From: JTS-RE9 sp964649195
GTDB lineage: Bacteria > Planctomycetota > Phycisphaerae > Phycisphaerales > Phycisphaeraceae
Direction of reading: 5' to 3'
Length of the DNA: 11,874 nt
Assembly (NCBI GenBank): GCA_964649195.1
Contig: CAZYPK010000161.1
Coordinates: 1 to 11,874 of the forward strand
Part shown: positions 1 through 5,569 of the stretch, piece by piece
How the letters are laid out: each line of letters opens with the position of its first letter
How positions within the stretch are numbered: the first letter of the stretch is position 1
Made by a program: the position numbers and the translations under genes
Notes under the pieces: model-generated
Seen by the model: the letters and a program-made list of their open reading frames with translations, nothing else
Told to the model about the DNA's origin: nothing
Databases searched by the model: none

Positions 1-25
1 CCGCGACGTAACACGTCGCGGAGAT
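1..25 (+). repeat. REP-like palindrome, copy A
   Basis: A perfect 9-bp stem (CCGCGACGT at 1-9 pairing with 13-21) closes a 3-nt loop AAC and is followed by AGAT. The same design recurs on the minus strand at 143-171, with the two inner stem base pairs changed on both sides. The left flank is cut by the window edge, so a 5' tetranucleotide cannot be checked. Confidence 0.6.
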
Positions 26-142
26 CAGCAGCCTGAAGGGGTGTCCATACACACCCTGCGTCACAAACCTCGAACACCCCCGCGCAATAGGGGCGTTGTC
101 ACCGGTCATCCTTCGTGAAACGGACCATCCTTCTTCCCGTTC
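22..142. other. intergenic stretch, no gene seen
   Basis: This is the space between the two opposed REP-like palindromes. It holds a short hairpin (GGGTGT at 39-44 pairing with ACACCC at 51-56) and a CCCC/GGGG pair around 76-94. Short open frames cross it, but none has a ribosome binding site or recognisable protein. Confidence 0.5.
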
Positions 143-171
143 ATCTCCGCGACTCGTTGAGTCGCGGCTAC
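143..171 (-). repeat. REP-like palindrome, copy B, overlapping a stop codon
   Basis: Read on the minus strand this is GTAG, then arm CCGCGACTC, loop AAC, the complementary arm, and AGAT. GTAG is the tetranucleotide classically found 5' of REP hairpins. Its TAG (168-170) is the stop codon of the upstream minus-strand gene. It could also act as a terminator, though no T-run follows. Confidence 0.65.
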
Positions 172-917
172 GCATTGCTCGACGTGATCTGCCTCGATAT
201 CGGCGCGAGCAGTTGCGGGACCAGCCGTTCGGTGGCCAGCGTTTCCGCGTGCAGCGCCATTTCTTTCAGCGAGGTGTTGAGGTCTTCGAGGGCGTCGATC
301 GGGCCGAACTTGCGCACGGTGAGGAACAGGCTGATCGGCTCGTGCTTGAACCGGCCCGTCGAACCCTTGCGGCCACGGGTGCGGGTCTTCACCTCGAAGA
401 ACGCCTGGAGCGTGCCTTGCGGGTTGAGCGACAGGTTGAAATAAGGCTGGACATCGAGGATTTTCGCGCCATCGATCTTCAGCAGATCGCCCAGCGGTCC
501 GCTTGAGTAAAGGGCTTCATAGACGACTTCGTCGTGGTTGCCTTTGCATTCGAGATCGAAGCCGAGCGTGAGGTCGAAGGAATCGACATCGAGCGTGCTG
601 ATGGTGAGGTGGTAGGGCGCCAGTTCGAGGATCATCTTGTGGAAGTTGTACGCCTTGGTCATGGAAGGCGGGTTGAAGTAGGCGGTGCGGATGTGCCGCC
701 GCGCCAGGCCCAGGAGTTGATACTCCGGGTCTCGGCGGGAGGATTCGAGGACCAGTTCATTCTCGAACGGCTGAAGCTTGTTCATGGCCGGGACGGATTT
801 GCGGACGCGATCCATGAGGTGGAGGATCGTTTCGCGGTCGCCGGGCAGGTCCATCTTCAGAGCGAGCTTGTGACTGACGGAAAAATCGGTGCAAAGGGCA
901 CCAAAACTGGTGGCCAT
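168..917 (-). CDS. conserved-looking hypothetical protein, 249 aa
   Basis: I do not recognise this family. The start chosen is the ATG at 917 (MATSFGAL...), preceded by AAAGGG at suitable spacing. A longer frame to 1049 would begin with a Pro-rich, low-complexity stretch encoded in GC-skewed upstream DNA and is unlikely. The protein has no signal peptide or membrane segment and looks cytosolic. It alternates charged helices with beta-like stretches (LTISTLDVDSFDLTLGFDL; FEVKTRTRG), and ends in a helix followed by SSNA. An extended -10 promoter lies about 60 nt upstream of the ATG. The stop codon is supplied by a REP-like palindrome, so the last residues may have been altered by that insertion. 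Its downstream minus-strand partner is outside the window. Confidence 0.75.
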   Translation of the reverse strand: MATSFGALCTDFSVSHKLALKMDLPGDRETILHLMDRVRKSVPAMNKLQPFENELVLESSRRDPEYQLLGLARRHIRTAYFNPPSMTKAYNFHKMILELAPYHLTISTLDVDSFDLTLGFDLECKGNHDEVVYEALYSSGPLGDLLKIDGAKILDVQPYFNLSLNPQGTLQAFFEVKTRTRGRKGSTGRFKHEPISLFLTVRKFGPIDALEDLNTSLKEMALHAETLATERLVPQLLAPISRQITSSNA

Positions 918-983
918 GGGATCCCTTTCTACAACCGGGGGGCCGGGGGCCGGGCGCGGGCGCTTCCCCGCAAGCCATGCGGG

Positions 984-992
984 ATTATAGCA
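984..992 (-). promoter_or_regulatory. extended -10 promoter for the 168-917 gene
   Basis: On the minus strand the sequence reads TGCTATAAT, an exact extended -10 element (TGn plus TATAAT). No good -35 is seen 17 nt upstream, which fits the extended -10 type. A start near 977 would give a leader of about 60 nt before the ATG at 917. Confidence 0.6.
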
Positions 993-1017
993 AGGTGAAA
1001 GGACGGGAGCGGACACC

Positions 1018-1060
1018 GGCACGGGACCCTTCAGGCACGGGACCTTCAAGGTCCCGTGCC
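1018..1060. repeat. direct plus inverted GGCACGGGACC repeat
   Basis: Two tandem copies of GGCACGGGACC(C)TTCA lie at 1018-1033 and 1034-1048. The second forms a 13-bp perfect inverted repeat with 1048-1060, centred on 1047. The stop codon of the 1046-2092 gene (TGA on the minus strand, 1046-1048) is the loop of this hairpin. It may act as a transcription terminator for that gene or be a REP-like insertion; no clear T-run follows on the minus strand. Confidence 0.6.
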
Positions 1061-2092
1061 TTTGGGAGGCAGCGCCACCTCGGCGGGGGCGAACTTGAAA
1101 GGCTCGGCGACGAGAATGTTGCGCCAGTCGATGATCATCAGCCGTTTCTCATCGGCGGTGGCCTTGTCCTTCACACGCGACGGCACGGTGAACTTCGCCC
1201 CCCCTTTGACCAGCCGATCCGCAGCCCAGTTCGAGCCGAAGTCGCAGGTGTCCAGCAGCGAGGCGGCTTCGTCGGCGGAGGCCTGGTTCAAGGCGTAATC
1301 CATGTACCGCACGCAGACGAGCGTGAACAGGTGGATGGTCTTGTCCGCGACCTTGATCGGCGAATCGGCGCCGCCTGCGCGAACCAGCCGGTTGTAGAGC
1401 GCCCTCAATCCCTCGGCCTCGGCATCGACACCCGCGTTGGCCTGGGCCACATGGTCCGCCAGACGTTCGTTCATCTTCATCAGCGCCGCGTCCCATCCGG
1501 CCGGATCATCGATGGCGATGAGGGCGCCGTACAGGAAGCCGATGACATAGGAAGAGGCTTCTTTTTTCAAGGCCTCCATCACCGGCAGCCGCAGGCCCAG
1601 CTTCACCGCCGGGGCGGTCCTGGCATTTTTCGCCAGCGCCTCGGCGGCGACCGCCGCCTGGTAAGCCACGGCGGAAGAGGGATCCTTCAGCCCGGCCTTG
1701 ACCACATCCGCCACGCGCTCGTGCCGGATGTACCGCGCCACGATCATCGTGTTGAGCCGGCCCGCCACATCCTTGGCGTTCATCCCCGCCGCGATGCGCG
1801 TGGCCAGGTTCTGATCGTAGTAGTTGATGAAGGTGTCGGTGCCGCCCTGGCCGTAAAGTTCGGTCAGGCGGCTGCGGGCGGTGGCGATGGTTTCGGGGCG
1901 GCCCGATTGCAGTTGCCTCACCCAGAACTCGATGTAGGCGACGATCTGCGTCTGATCCTTCTCGCTGACCGAGCCTTGCGCCCCCAGCGCCGAGCCGGGG
2001 ATGCGACCGGGATCGCTCTGCGCCTGCGCAGCGCCGGATGCCACGACCAGGCCAACCATCCACGCCGCCACCACCAGGTAAAACTGTCTCAT
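1046..2092 (-). CDS. exported helical-repeat hypothetical protein, 348 aa
   Basis: The N-terminus (MRQFYLVVAAWMVGLVVASG, then AAQAQ) is a clear signal peptide with likely cleavage near residue 24, so the protein is exported to the periplasm or beyond. The rest is alpha-helical and Ala-rich. Around residues 95-150 paired helices resemble HEAT/armadillo-type repeats (for example KDPSSAVAYQAAVAAEALAK), but no family is recognised. The ATG at 2092 was preferred to one at 2101 because GGAG lies 1 nt from the latter but 10 nt from the former; both keep the signal peptide. A TTGACA-type promoter lies upstream. The C-terminus (KGTGP) and stop codon lie inside a strong palindrome, suggesting the end was reshaped by a repeat. 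There is no evident link to the next gene downstream, which has its own promoter. Confidence 0.8.
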   Translation of the reverse strand: MRQFYLVVAAWMVGLVVASGAAQAQSDPGRIPGSALGAQGSVSEKDQTQIVAYIEFWVRQLQSGRPETIATARSRLTELYGQGGTDTFINYYDQNLATRIAAGMNAKDVAGRLNTMIVARYIRHERVADVVKAGLKDPSSAVAYQAAVAAEALAKNARTAPAVKLGLRLPVMEALKKEASSYVIGFLYGALIAIDDPAGWDAALMKMNERLADHVAQANAGVDAEAEGLRALYNRLVRAGGADSPIKVADKTIHLFTLVCVRYMDYALNQASADEAASLLDTCDFGSNWAADRLVKGGAKFTVPSRVKDKATADEKRLMIIDWRNILVAEPFKFAPAEVALPPKGTGP

Positions 2093-2167
2093 GGGCTTCA
2101 TTCTCCGGCAGGCGGGTGTCTGCCGTGGTAAAAAAGTGATCTGCACTCGAAGTCCTCGGAGCGACAG

Positions 2168-2197
2168 AAATTACCCGTAAACCGGGGGGTGTGTCAA
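2168..2197 (-). promoter_or_regulatory. sigma-70-like promoter for the 1046-2092 gene
   Basis: On the minus strand a perfect TTGACA (-35, 2192-2197) is followed after 18 nt by TAATTT (2168-2173; GTAATT at 17 nt is an alternative -10). Transcription would start near 2161, giving a leader of about 70 nt before the ATG at 2092. Confidence 0.5.
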
Positions 2198-2261
2198 ACA
2201 GTGACGGCGAAAAAAACAGGACGTTTGATTCTCGACACCTGGTTCCGTCAAAAGTTCCAAA

Positions 2262-2412
2262 TGACAACTCTCAAACTCCAAACAAGCTCCAGGAACAAAA
2301 AAAACGCAATCAAACGGAATCCGGATTCCGATCGGTTTCGCCTGCTTTGGCTCGCTTTCAAATTTGTTTGAGATTTGGCTTTTGTGATTTGGAGTTTTCG
2401 CTTCCGGCAAAG
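2262..2412. repeat. AT-rich fold-back repeat element, copy 1
   Basis: Together with flanking bases this fills the gene-free stretch 2198-2453. The left arm carries CAAACTCCAAACAAGCTCC. The right arm carries TGTTTGAGATTTGGC (2366-2380) and TGTGATTTGGAG, which are roughly complementary to it. The centre contains the perfect 16-nt palindrome CGGAATCCGGATTCCG (2315-2330). The right arm recurs almost exactly at 11449-11485. The composition is far more AT-rich than the surrounding genes. No protein is supported here. Confidence 0.6.
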
Positions 2413-2439
2413 CCCGCCCACTCCCGTGGGTGGGTCCGC

Positions 2440-2445
2440 TATCCT
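2440..2445 (+). promoter_or_regulatory. possible -10 box for a leaderless dehydrogenase transcript
   Basis: TATCCT ends 8 nt before the ATG at 2454. There is no Shine-Dalgarno-like sequence in that gap, so transcription could begin at or very near the start codon. No convincing -35 is visible. A similar CTATCCTT lies just before the ATG at 4230. Confidence 0.3.
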
Positions 2446-2453
2446 TACCGCCT

Positions 2454-3482
2454 ATGTCCAACACCACCCACAACATCGTCCTCATCCCCGGCGACGGCAT
2501 CGGCCCCGAAGTCACCGTCGCCACCCAACGCATCCTCGCCGCCGCCGCCGCACCCGTTCGCTGGATCGAACATCTGGCCGGCCTGGCCGCGATCGAAAAA
2601 GGCCTCGATGTCCTGCCCAAGGCCACCCTCGACGCCATCGCCGAGCACAAGATCGCCCTCAAAGGCCCCTGCACCACGCCGGTGGGCAAAGGCTTCAAGT
2701 CGATCAACGTGCAGCTTCGCAAAACGCTCAACCTCTATGCCGCCGTGCGCCCCGTGCGATCCCTCGAAGGCGTCGCCACGCGATACACCGGCGTCGATCT
2801 GGTCATCGTCCGCGAAAACACCGAAGGACTCTACTCCGGCATCGAAAACGAAATCGCCCCGGGCGTCGTCACCAGCCTCAAGGTCGCCACCGAACCGGCC
2901 TGCACACGCATCGCACGCCACGCCTTCAAATATGCCTCCGAACGAGGCCGCAGGAAAGTCACCGTCTTCCACAAGGCCAACATCATGAAGCTCACCGACG
3001 GCCTGTTCATCCGCTGCGCCCAGGAGGTACACCGGAACGAATACCCGCACGTGCAGTACGAGGAAATCATCATCGACGCCGGCTGCATGCGCATGGTGCA
3101 GGACCCCGCAAGATTCGATGTGCTGCTCATGGAAAATCTCTACGGCGATCTGGTCTCCGACCTCTGCGCCGGCCTCGTCGGCGGCCTGGGCGTCGCCCCC
3201 GGCGCCAACCTCGGCGACGATGCCGCCGTCTTCGAAGCCGTCCACGGCTCGGCCCCCGACATCGCCGGCCAAGGCGTCGCCAACCCGCTCTCGCTCCTGA
3301 TGAGCAGCGTGATGATGCTCAACCACCTGGCGGAAAAACGCAACGATCCCACCTGCAAAACCGCCGCAACGAAAATCAAAAACGCCTACAACAAAGCCCT
3401 GGCCGACGGCGAAAAAACCGGCGACCTGGGCGGCAAACTCACCACCGACCGGTTCGCCGACGCGGTGATCGCAAGGCTGTAA
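2454..3482 (+). CDS. isocitrate dehydrogenase, NAD-dependent type
   Basis: A member of the isocitrate/isopropylmalate dehydrogenase superfamily, 342 aa and complete. It should oxidise isocitrate to 2-oxoglutarate and CO2 in the TCA cycle, in the cytosol. The N-terminus has the family signature LIPGDGIGPEV (10-20). Substrate-loop residues are SINVQLRK (83-90), followed by RP at 99-100 and RENTEGLYSG (120-129). HKANIMK (173-179) carries the catalytic Lys. The metal-binding segment is NLYGDLVSD (228-236), and HGSAPDIAGQGVANP (264-278) is the cofactor region. SxN..LRK and RENTEGLY favour isocitrate over isopropylmalate dehydrogenase. The length and motifs resemble the short NAD-type enzymes related to mitochondrial IDH3, but cofactor choice is inferred. 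The ATG at 2454 was preferred to a GTG at 2430, which adds only MGPLSLPP; neither has a Shine-Dalgarno sequence. A REP palindrome begins immediately after the stop codon. Confidence 0.9.
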   Translation: MSNTTHNIVLIPGDGIGPEVTVATQRILAAAAAPVRWIEHLAGLAAIEKGLDVLPKATLDAIAEHKIALKGPCTTPVGKGFKSINVQLRKTLNLYAAVRPVRSLEGVATRYTGVDLVIVRENTEGLYSGIENEIAPGVVTSLKVATEPACTRIARHAFKYASERGRRKVTVFHKANIMKLTDGLFIRCAQEVHRNEYPHVQYEEIIIDAGCMRMVQDPARFDVLLMENLYGDLVSDLCAGLVGGLGVAPGANLGDDAAVFEAVHGSAPDIAGQGVANPLSLLMSSVMMLNHLAEKRNDPTCKTAATKIKNAYNKALADGEKTGDLGGKLTTDRFADAVIARL

Positions 3483-3505
3483 GCGAGCCGGGGCGTACCG
3501 CCCCG
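3483..3505 (+). repeat. REP palindrome 1
   Basis: The head GCGAGC is followed by CGGGGCG, loop TAC, and CGCCCCG (7-bp perfect stem). It starts directly after the TAA of the isocitrate dehydrogenase gene (3480-3482). It is identical over 23 nt to REP 2 at 4099. Confidence 0.8.
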
Positions 3506-3543
3506 ACGCCTCCCCGAATCAAAAGAAAATGAACAAAAAACCA

Positions 3544-3574
3544 TTGACAACATACCAACATCCATTCATCATAT
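3544..3574 (+). promoter_or_regulatory. possible promoter and inverted repeat before the transposase
   Basis: A perfect TTGACA lies at 3544-3549. A weak -10 (TCATAT, 3569-3574) follows after 19 nt, so spacing is not ideal. CATTCAT (3563-3569) is repeated inverted as ATGAATG (3579-3585), which includes the start codon. The hairpin could limit translation or be a binding site, as expected for a gene whose product should stay scarce. Confidence 0.35.
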
Positions 3575-3578
3575 GTGA

Positions 3579-4130
3579 ATGAATGACACATATCCCATTC
3601 AAGCCCTCGCCCCCCACCGCACCACCTGGCACATCACCTTCGGAACCTACGGCGCACGCCTCCACAGCGGCGACCGCCCCACCGTCGATCGGGCGCACAA
3701 TCATCGCGGCCAAGCGTTCATCGGCCGTGACGACGAACGCGAAAAAAGCGAACGCCACATCATGCGGGCGTCCGCCATCGCACTCCCTGTTCAAGTGCGA
3801 TCCTTCATCGAGGAAACCATTCCGCCGCTGTGCATCCGCGGCAACTGGACTTACCGAACCTGTGCCGCCCCCGCCGATGAAGATCACGTTCACACCCTGC
3901 TCGACATCGACCCTCACATCCACGGCAAGGATGTGCGCAAATGGCTCAAACGCTGGCTGACCGAAGCGCTCAACGCAAGATTCGGCAAGCCGCCCGGCGG
4001 CGACTGGTGGGCCGAGTGCGGATCAACCAGACCGGTGAAAAATCTCGACTACCTCAACAACGTGTTCCCTTACATCTGCAAACAGCGGACAACCCCCTGC
4101 GAGCCGGGGCGTACCGCCCCGATGACGTGA
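3579..4130 (+). CDS. REP-associated tyrosine transposase (IS200-like, Y1 HUH family)
   Basis: A 183-aa single-strand DNA transposase of the Y1/HUH family. The N-terminus WHITFGTYGARLHSGDRP is the first beta strand typical of the group. The metal-binding HUH motif is HVH at 103-105 (DEDHVHTLLDID). The likely nucleophile is Tyr165 in YICKQ, which matches the family's YIxxQ helix; Tyr158 is the alternative. Size and both catalytic motifs suggest an intact enzyme. The family cleaves and joins single-stranded DNA at hairpins, and here it lies between REP palindromes. No Shine-Dalgarno sequence precedes the ATG. The final codons (CEPGRTAPMT) are encoded by REP 2, so the native C-terminus probably ended near residue 173. 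I infer a role in REP dispersal rather than self-transposition, because no target duplication or paired IS605-type ends are visible. Confidence 0.85.
   Translation: MNDTYPIQALAPHRTTWHITFGTYGARLHSGDRPTVDRAHNHRGQAFIGRDDEREKSERHIMRASAIALPVQVRSFIEETIPPLCIRGNWTYRTCAAPADEDHVHTLLDIDPHIHGKDVRKWLKRWLTEALNARFGKPPGGDWWAECGSTRPVKNLDYLNNVFPYICKQRTTPCEPGRTAPMT
4099..4121 (+). repeat. REP palindrome 2, inside the transposase 3' end
   Basis: This copy is identical over 23 nt to the one at 3483. It lies in the coding frame and encodes the last residues of the transposase, whose stop codon is at 4128-4130. Confidence 0.8.
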
Positions 4131-4169
4131 AAGAAAACGAAACGAACATCAAACCATTCGGAAGAATAT

Positions 4170-4192
4170 CGGGGCGATACGCCCCGGCTCGC
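4170..4192 (-). repeat. REP palindrome 3, inverted
   Basis: The reverse complement matches REP 1 and REP 2 at 22 of 23 positions; the only change is in the loop (TAT for TAC). It faces REP 2 across 48 nt, a paired inverted layout like that of bacterial interspersed mosaic elements. Confidence 0.8.
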
Positions 4193-4218
4193 TTGCAACC
4201 TTCCCCCGCCCGCGCGAC

Positions 4219-4224
4219 TATCCT
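4219..4224 (+). promoter_or_regulatory. possible -10 box for the TraB-like gene
   Basis: TATCCT ends 5 nt before the ATG at 4230, again without a Shine-Dalgarno sequence. TTGCAA at 4193-4198 is a possible -35, but the spacer is 20 nt. The transcript would be leaderless or nearly so. Confidence 0.25.
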
Positions 4225-4229
4225 TTCAT

Positions 4230-5450
4230 ATGAACCATCTTCTCCGCTTATCGTGCATCATCCTCGCGCTCGCTTCCCTCGCCGCCGCCGAGCCCAAATC
4301 CTACATGCGCGTCGTCGATGTCGATGAAAACACCCTGCGACTCGACATGGCCTTCCGCATCTTCGCCCCCGCCGATGGCGTCGGCCCCGCCATCATGCTC
4401 GGCGGCGCGATTCACATCGCCGACGAATCCTTCTACGTCCTCGCCCAGCAGACGCTCGACGCCCAGGACCTGATCCTCTTCGAAGGCGTGGGCCATCACG
4501 AACAGGATGAGAACACCCCCGCCGCCAGGGTGCGGCGGACCAGGGATCATCTTCGTGCCGCGGCGATTGCGATCGAACGGTACAAGGATGGCTTCAAGGA
4601 ATACCCGGCCAGTTCCGCCGCGCTGCTCAAGGCCGTCGGCGAGCAGAGCAAGGTGAAGCAGAGCCGCGTGCGGCGGGTGCTCGTCGATGCCTGGGGCAAC
4701 CCGATCACCTATGCGAAAACCGCCGCGGGTTTCACCCTGACCAGCCACGGCGCCGATGGCAAACCCGGCGGCGACGGCGACGATGCCGACCTGGCCTACG
4801 CCGATCAGAAGCCGCTCACCCGCGCGGAAATCACCGACAAAGGCGGCCTGCAAGGCGACCTCGCCGACGCCCTGGGACTCACCTTCCAACTCAGCGCCTT
4901 CGACACCGACCGGAAGCACTACCGCAACAGCGACATGAAACTCGCCGCCATTCAGGACCGCGCCAAACAAGGCGGCGGCGACGCCAACGCGCTCGTCAGC
5001 ATGATGCAAGGATCAGGACTCATGGGTGGCATCGTCAAGATCGGCCTCTCCTTCATCCGCGCCAGCCCGCGAATGCAGGGAACCATGAAGGTCATGATGA
5101 TGGAAATGCTTCAGCAGGTCGGCGATGACATGACCAAAATGAAACAGGTCCCCGAAAACATGAAGGCCCTGCTCAAGGTCCTCATCGAGGACCGCAACCA
5201 GATCGTCATCGACGACCTCAAAAAGGAACTGGCGAAAAAGGATGCCAAGGACGCCCCGCAGTCCATCGCCGTCTGGTACGGCGCAGGCCACATGAAGGAC
5301 CTCGAAACGCGAATGGTCAAACAACTCAACTACAAACCCGTCGCCACCTTCTGGCTCCCGGCCATCACCACCGACCTCCAATCCGCAGGCATGACCCGCG
5401 CCGACCTGAACACCACCCGCGCCATGCTCCAGCGCATGCTGAGCAACTGA
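4230..5450 (+). CDS. secreted TraB/GumN-like protein with inserted GspG-type domain
   Basis: A 406-aa exported protein. Residues 1-20 are a signal peptide (LLRLSCIILALASLAAAEP). The first half of a TraB/GumN/TIKI-like fold follows: GGAIHIADESFY (58-69, His62) and LILFEGVGHH (81-90, Glu85). The second half returns near the C-terminus: an RN pair (322-323), VWYGAGHM (348-355, His354) and a Trp-containing end strand (FWLPAI). These are the residues conserved in this putative metal-dependent protease clan. Between them, about 100-189, lies a domain like type II secretion major pseudopilin GspG: a helix with ERYKDGFKEYP (116-126), DAWGNPITY (153-161) and the calcium-loop-like GADGKPGGDGDDADL (174-188). 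It lacks the pilin-type N-terminal helix. The function is unknown; a surface or periplasmic peptidase-like protein is the best guess. The start is fixed by the signal peptide. Confidence 0.7.
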   Translation: MNHLLRLSCIILALASLAAAEPKSYMRVVDVDENTLRLDMAFRIFAPADGVGPAIMLGGAIHIADESFYVLAQQTLDAQDLILFEGVGHHEQDENTPAARVRRTRDHLRAAAIAIERYKDGFKEYPASSAALLKAVGEQSKVKQSRVRRVLVDAWGNPITYAKTAAGFTLTSHGADGKPGGDGDDADLAYADQKPLTRAEITDKGGLQGDLADALGLTFQLSAFDTDRKHYRNSDMKLAAIQDRAKQGGGDANALVSMMQGSGLMGGIVKIGLSFIRASPRMQGTMKVMMMEMLQQVGDDMTKMKQVPENMKALLKVLIEDRNQIVIDDLKKELAKKDAKDAPQSIAVWYGAGHMKDLETRMVKQLNYKPVATFWLPAITTDLQSAGMTRADLNTTRAMLQRMLSN

Positions 5451-5468
5451 GCCGCTCGCGGCTTCGCT
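5449..5468 (+). repeat. REP-like hairpin after the TraB-like gene
   Basis: AGCCGC (5450-5455), loop TC, GCGGCT (5458-5463) and then TCGC. It begins within the stop codon of the preceding gene (TGA 5448-5450). The same AGCCGCYYGCGGCTTCGC sequence recurs at 7738-7755 inside the phage-like operon. Confidence 0.6.
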
Positions 5469-5477
5469 CCCCTCACA

Positions 5478-5569
5478 AGCCGCAGCGTCCTCGCTGCGCG
5501 TCCCCCTCTCAGCCGCAGCGTCCTCGCTGCGCGTCCCTTCCTCAGCCGCAGCGTCCTCGCTGCGCGTCC
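5478..5569. repeat. three tandem 33-bp hairpin units between convergent genes
   Basis: Three identical 26-nt units start at 5478, 5511 and 5544, a regular 33-bp period with 7-nt variable spacers (CCCTCTC, CTTCCTC). Each unit contains CGCAGCG, loop TCCT, CGCTGCG, a 7-bp stem. The array ends one base before the stop codon of the repressor gene on the minus strand. It sits between convergent genes, so it may stop transcription in both directions, although no T-run is present. It also marks the left edge of the phage-like genes. Confidence 0.8.

Larger units (their letters stand above)
3483..4192 (+). mobile_element. REPtron: Y1 transposase gene with three flanking REPs
   Basis: A tyrosine HUH transposase gene (3579-4130) is bracketed by REP palindromes at 3483-3505, 4099-4121 (both plus) and 4170-4192 (inverted). 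This is the known arrangement of REP-associated tyrosine transposases, which are thought to mobilise or maintain REP sequences. The unit sits exactly between the stop codon of the dehydrogenase and the start of the TraB-like gene. Confidence 0.75.

Noticed and set aside
96..506. 136-aa plus-strand frame at the left edge
   Set aside because: It is mostly antisense to the 168-917 gene and starts within repeat-flanking DNA without a ribosome binding site.
977..2131. 384-aa plus-strand open frame
   Set aside because: It is antisense to the exported protein gene, which has a signal peptide, promoter and ribosome binding site. The plus-strand translation is Arg/Gly/His-rich with no recognisable domain.
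2445..3326. 293-aa minus-strand frame
   Set aside because: It is the antisense shadow of the dehydrogenase, with low-complexity Gly/Asp/Val composition.
2375..3532. 385-aa plus-strand frame overlapping the dehydrogenase
   Set aside because: Its Arg/Pro-rich translation is a frame-shifted shadow of a clear isocitrate dehydrogenase.
4248..5009. 253-aa minus-strand frame
   Set aside because: It is antisense to the TraB/GspG-like gene, whose motifs and signal peptide are convincing.
5478..5569. CRISPR-like regular repeats
   Set aside because: Spacers are only 7 nt, there are three units and no cas genes; these are REP-like hairpins.
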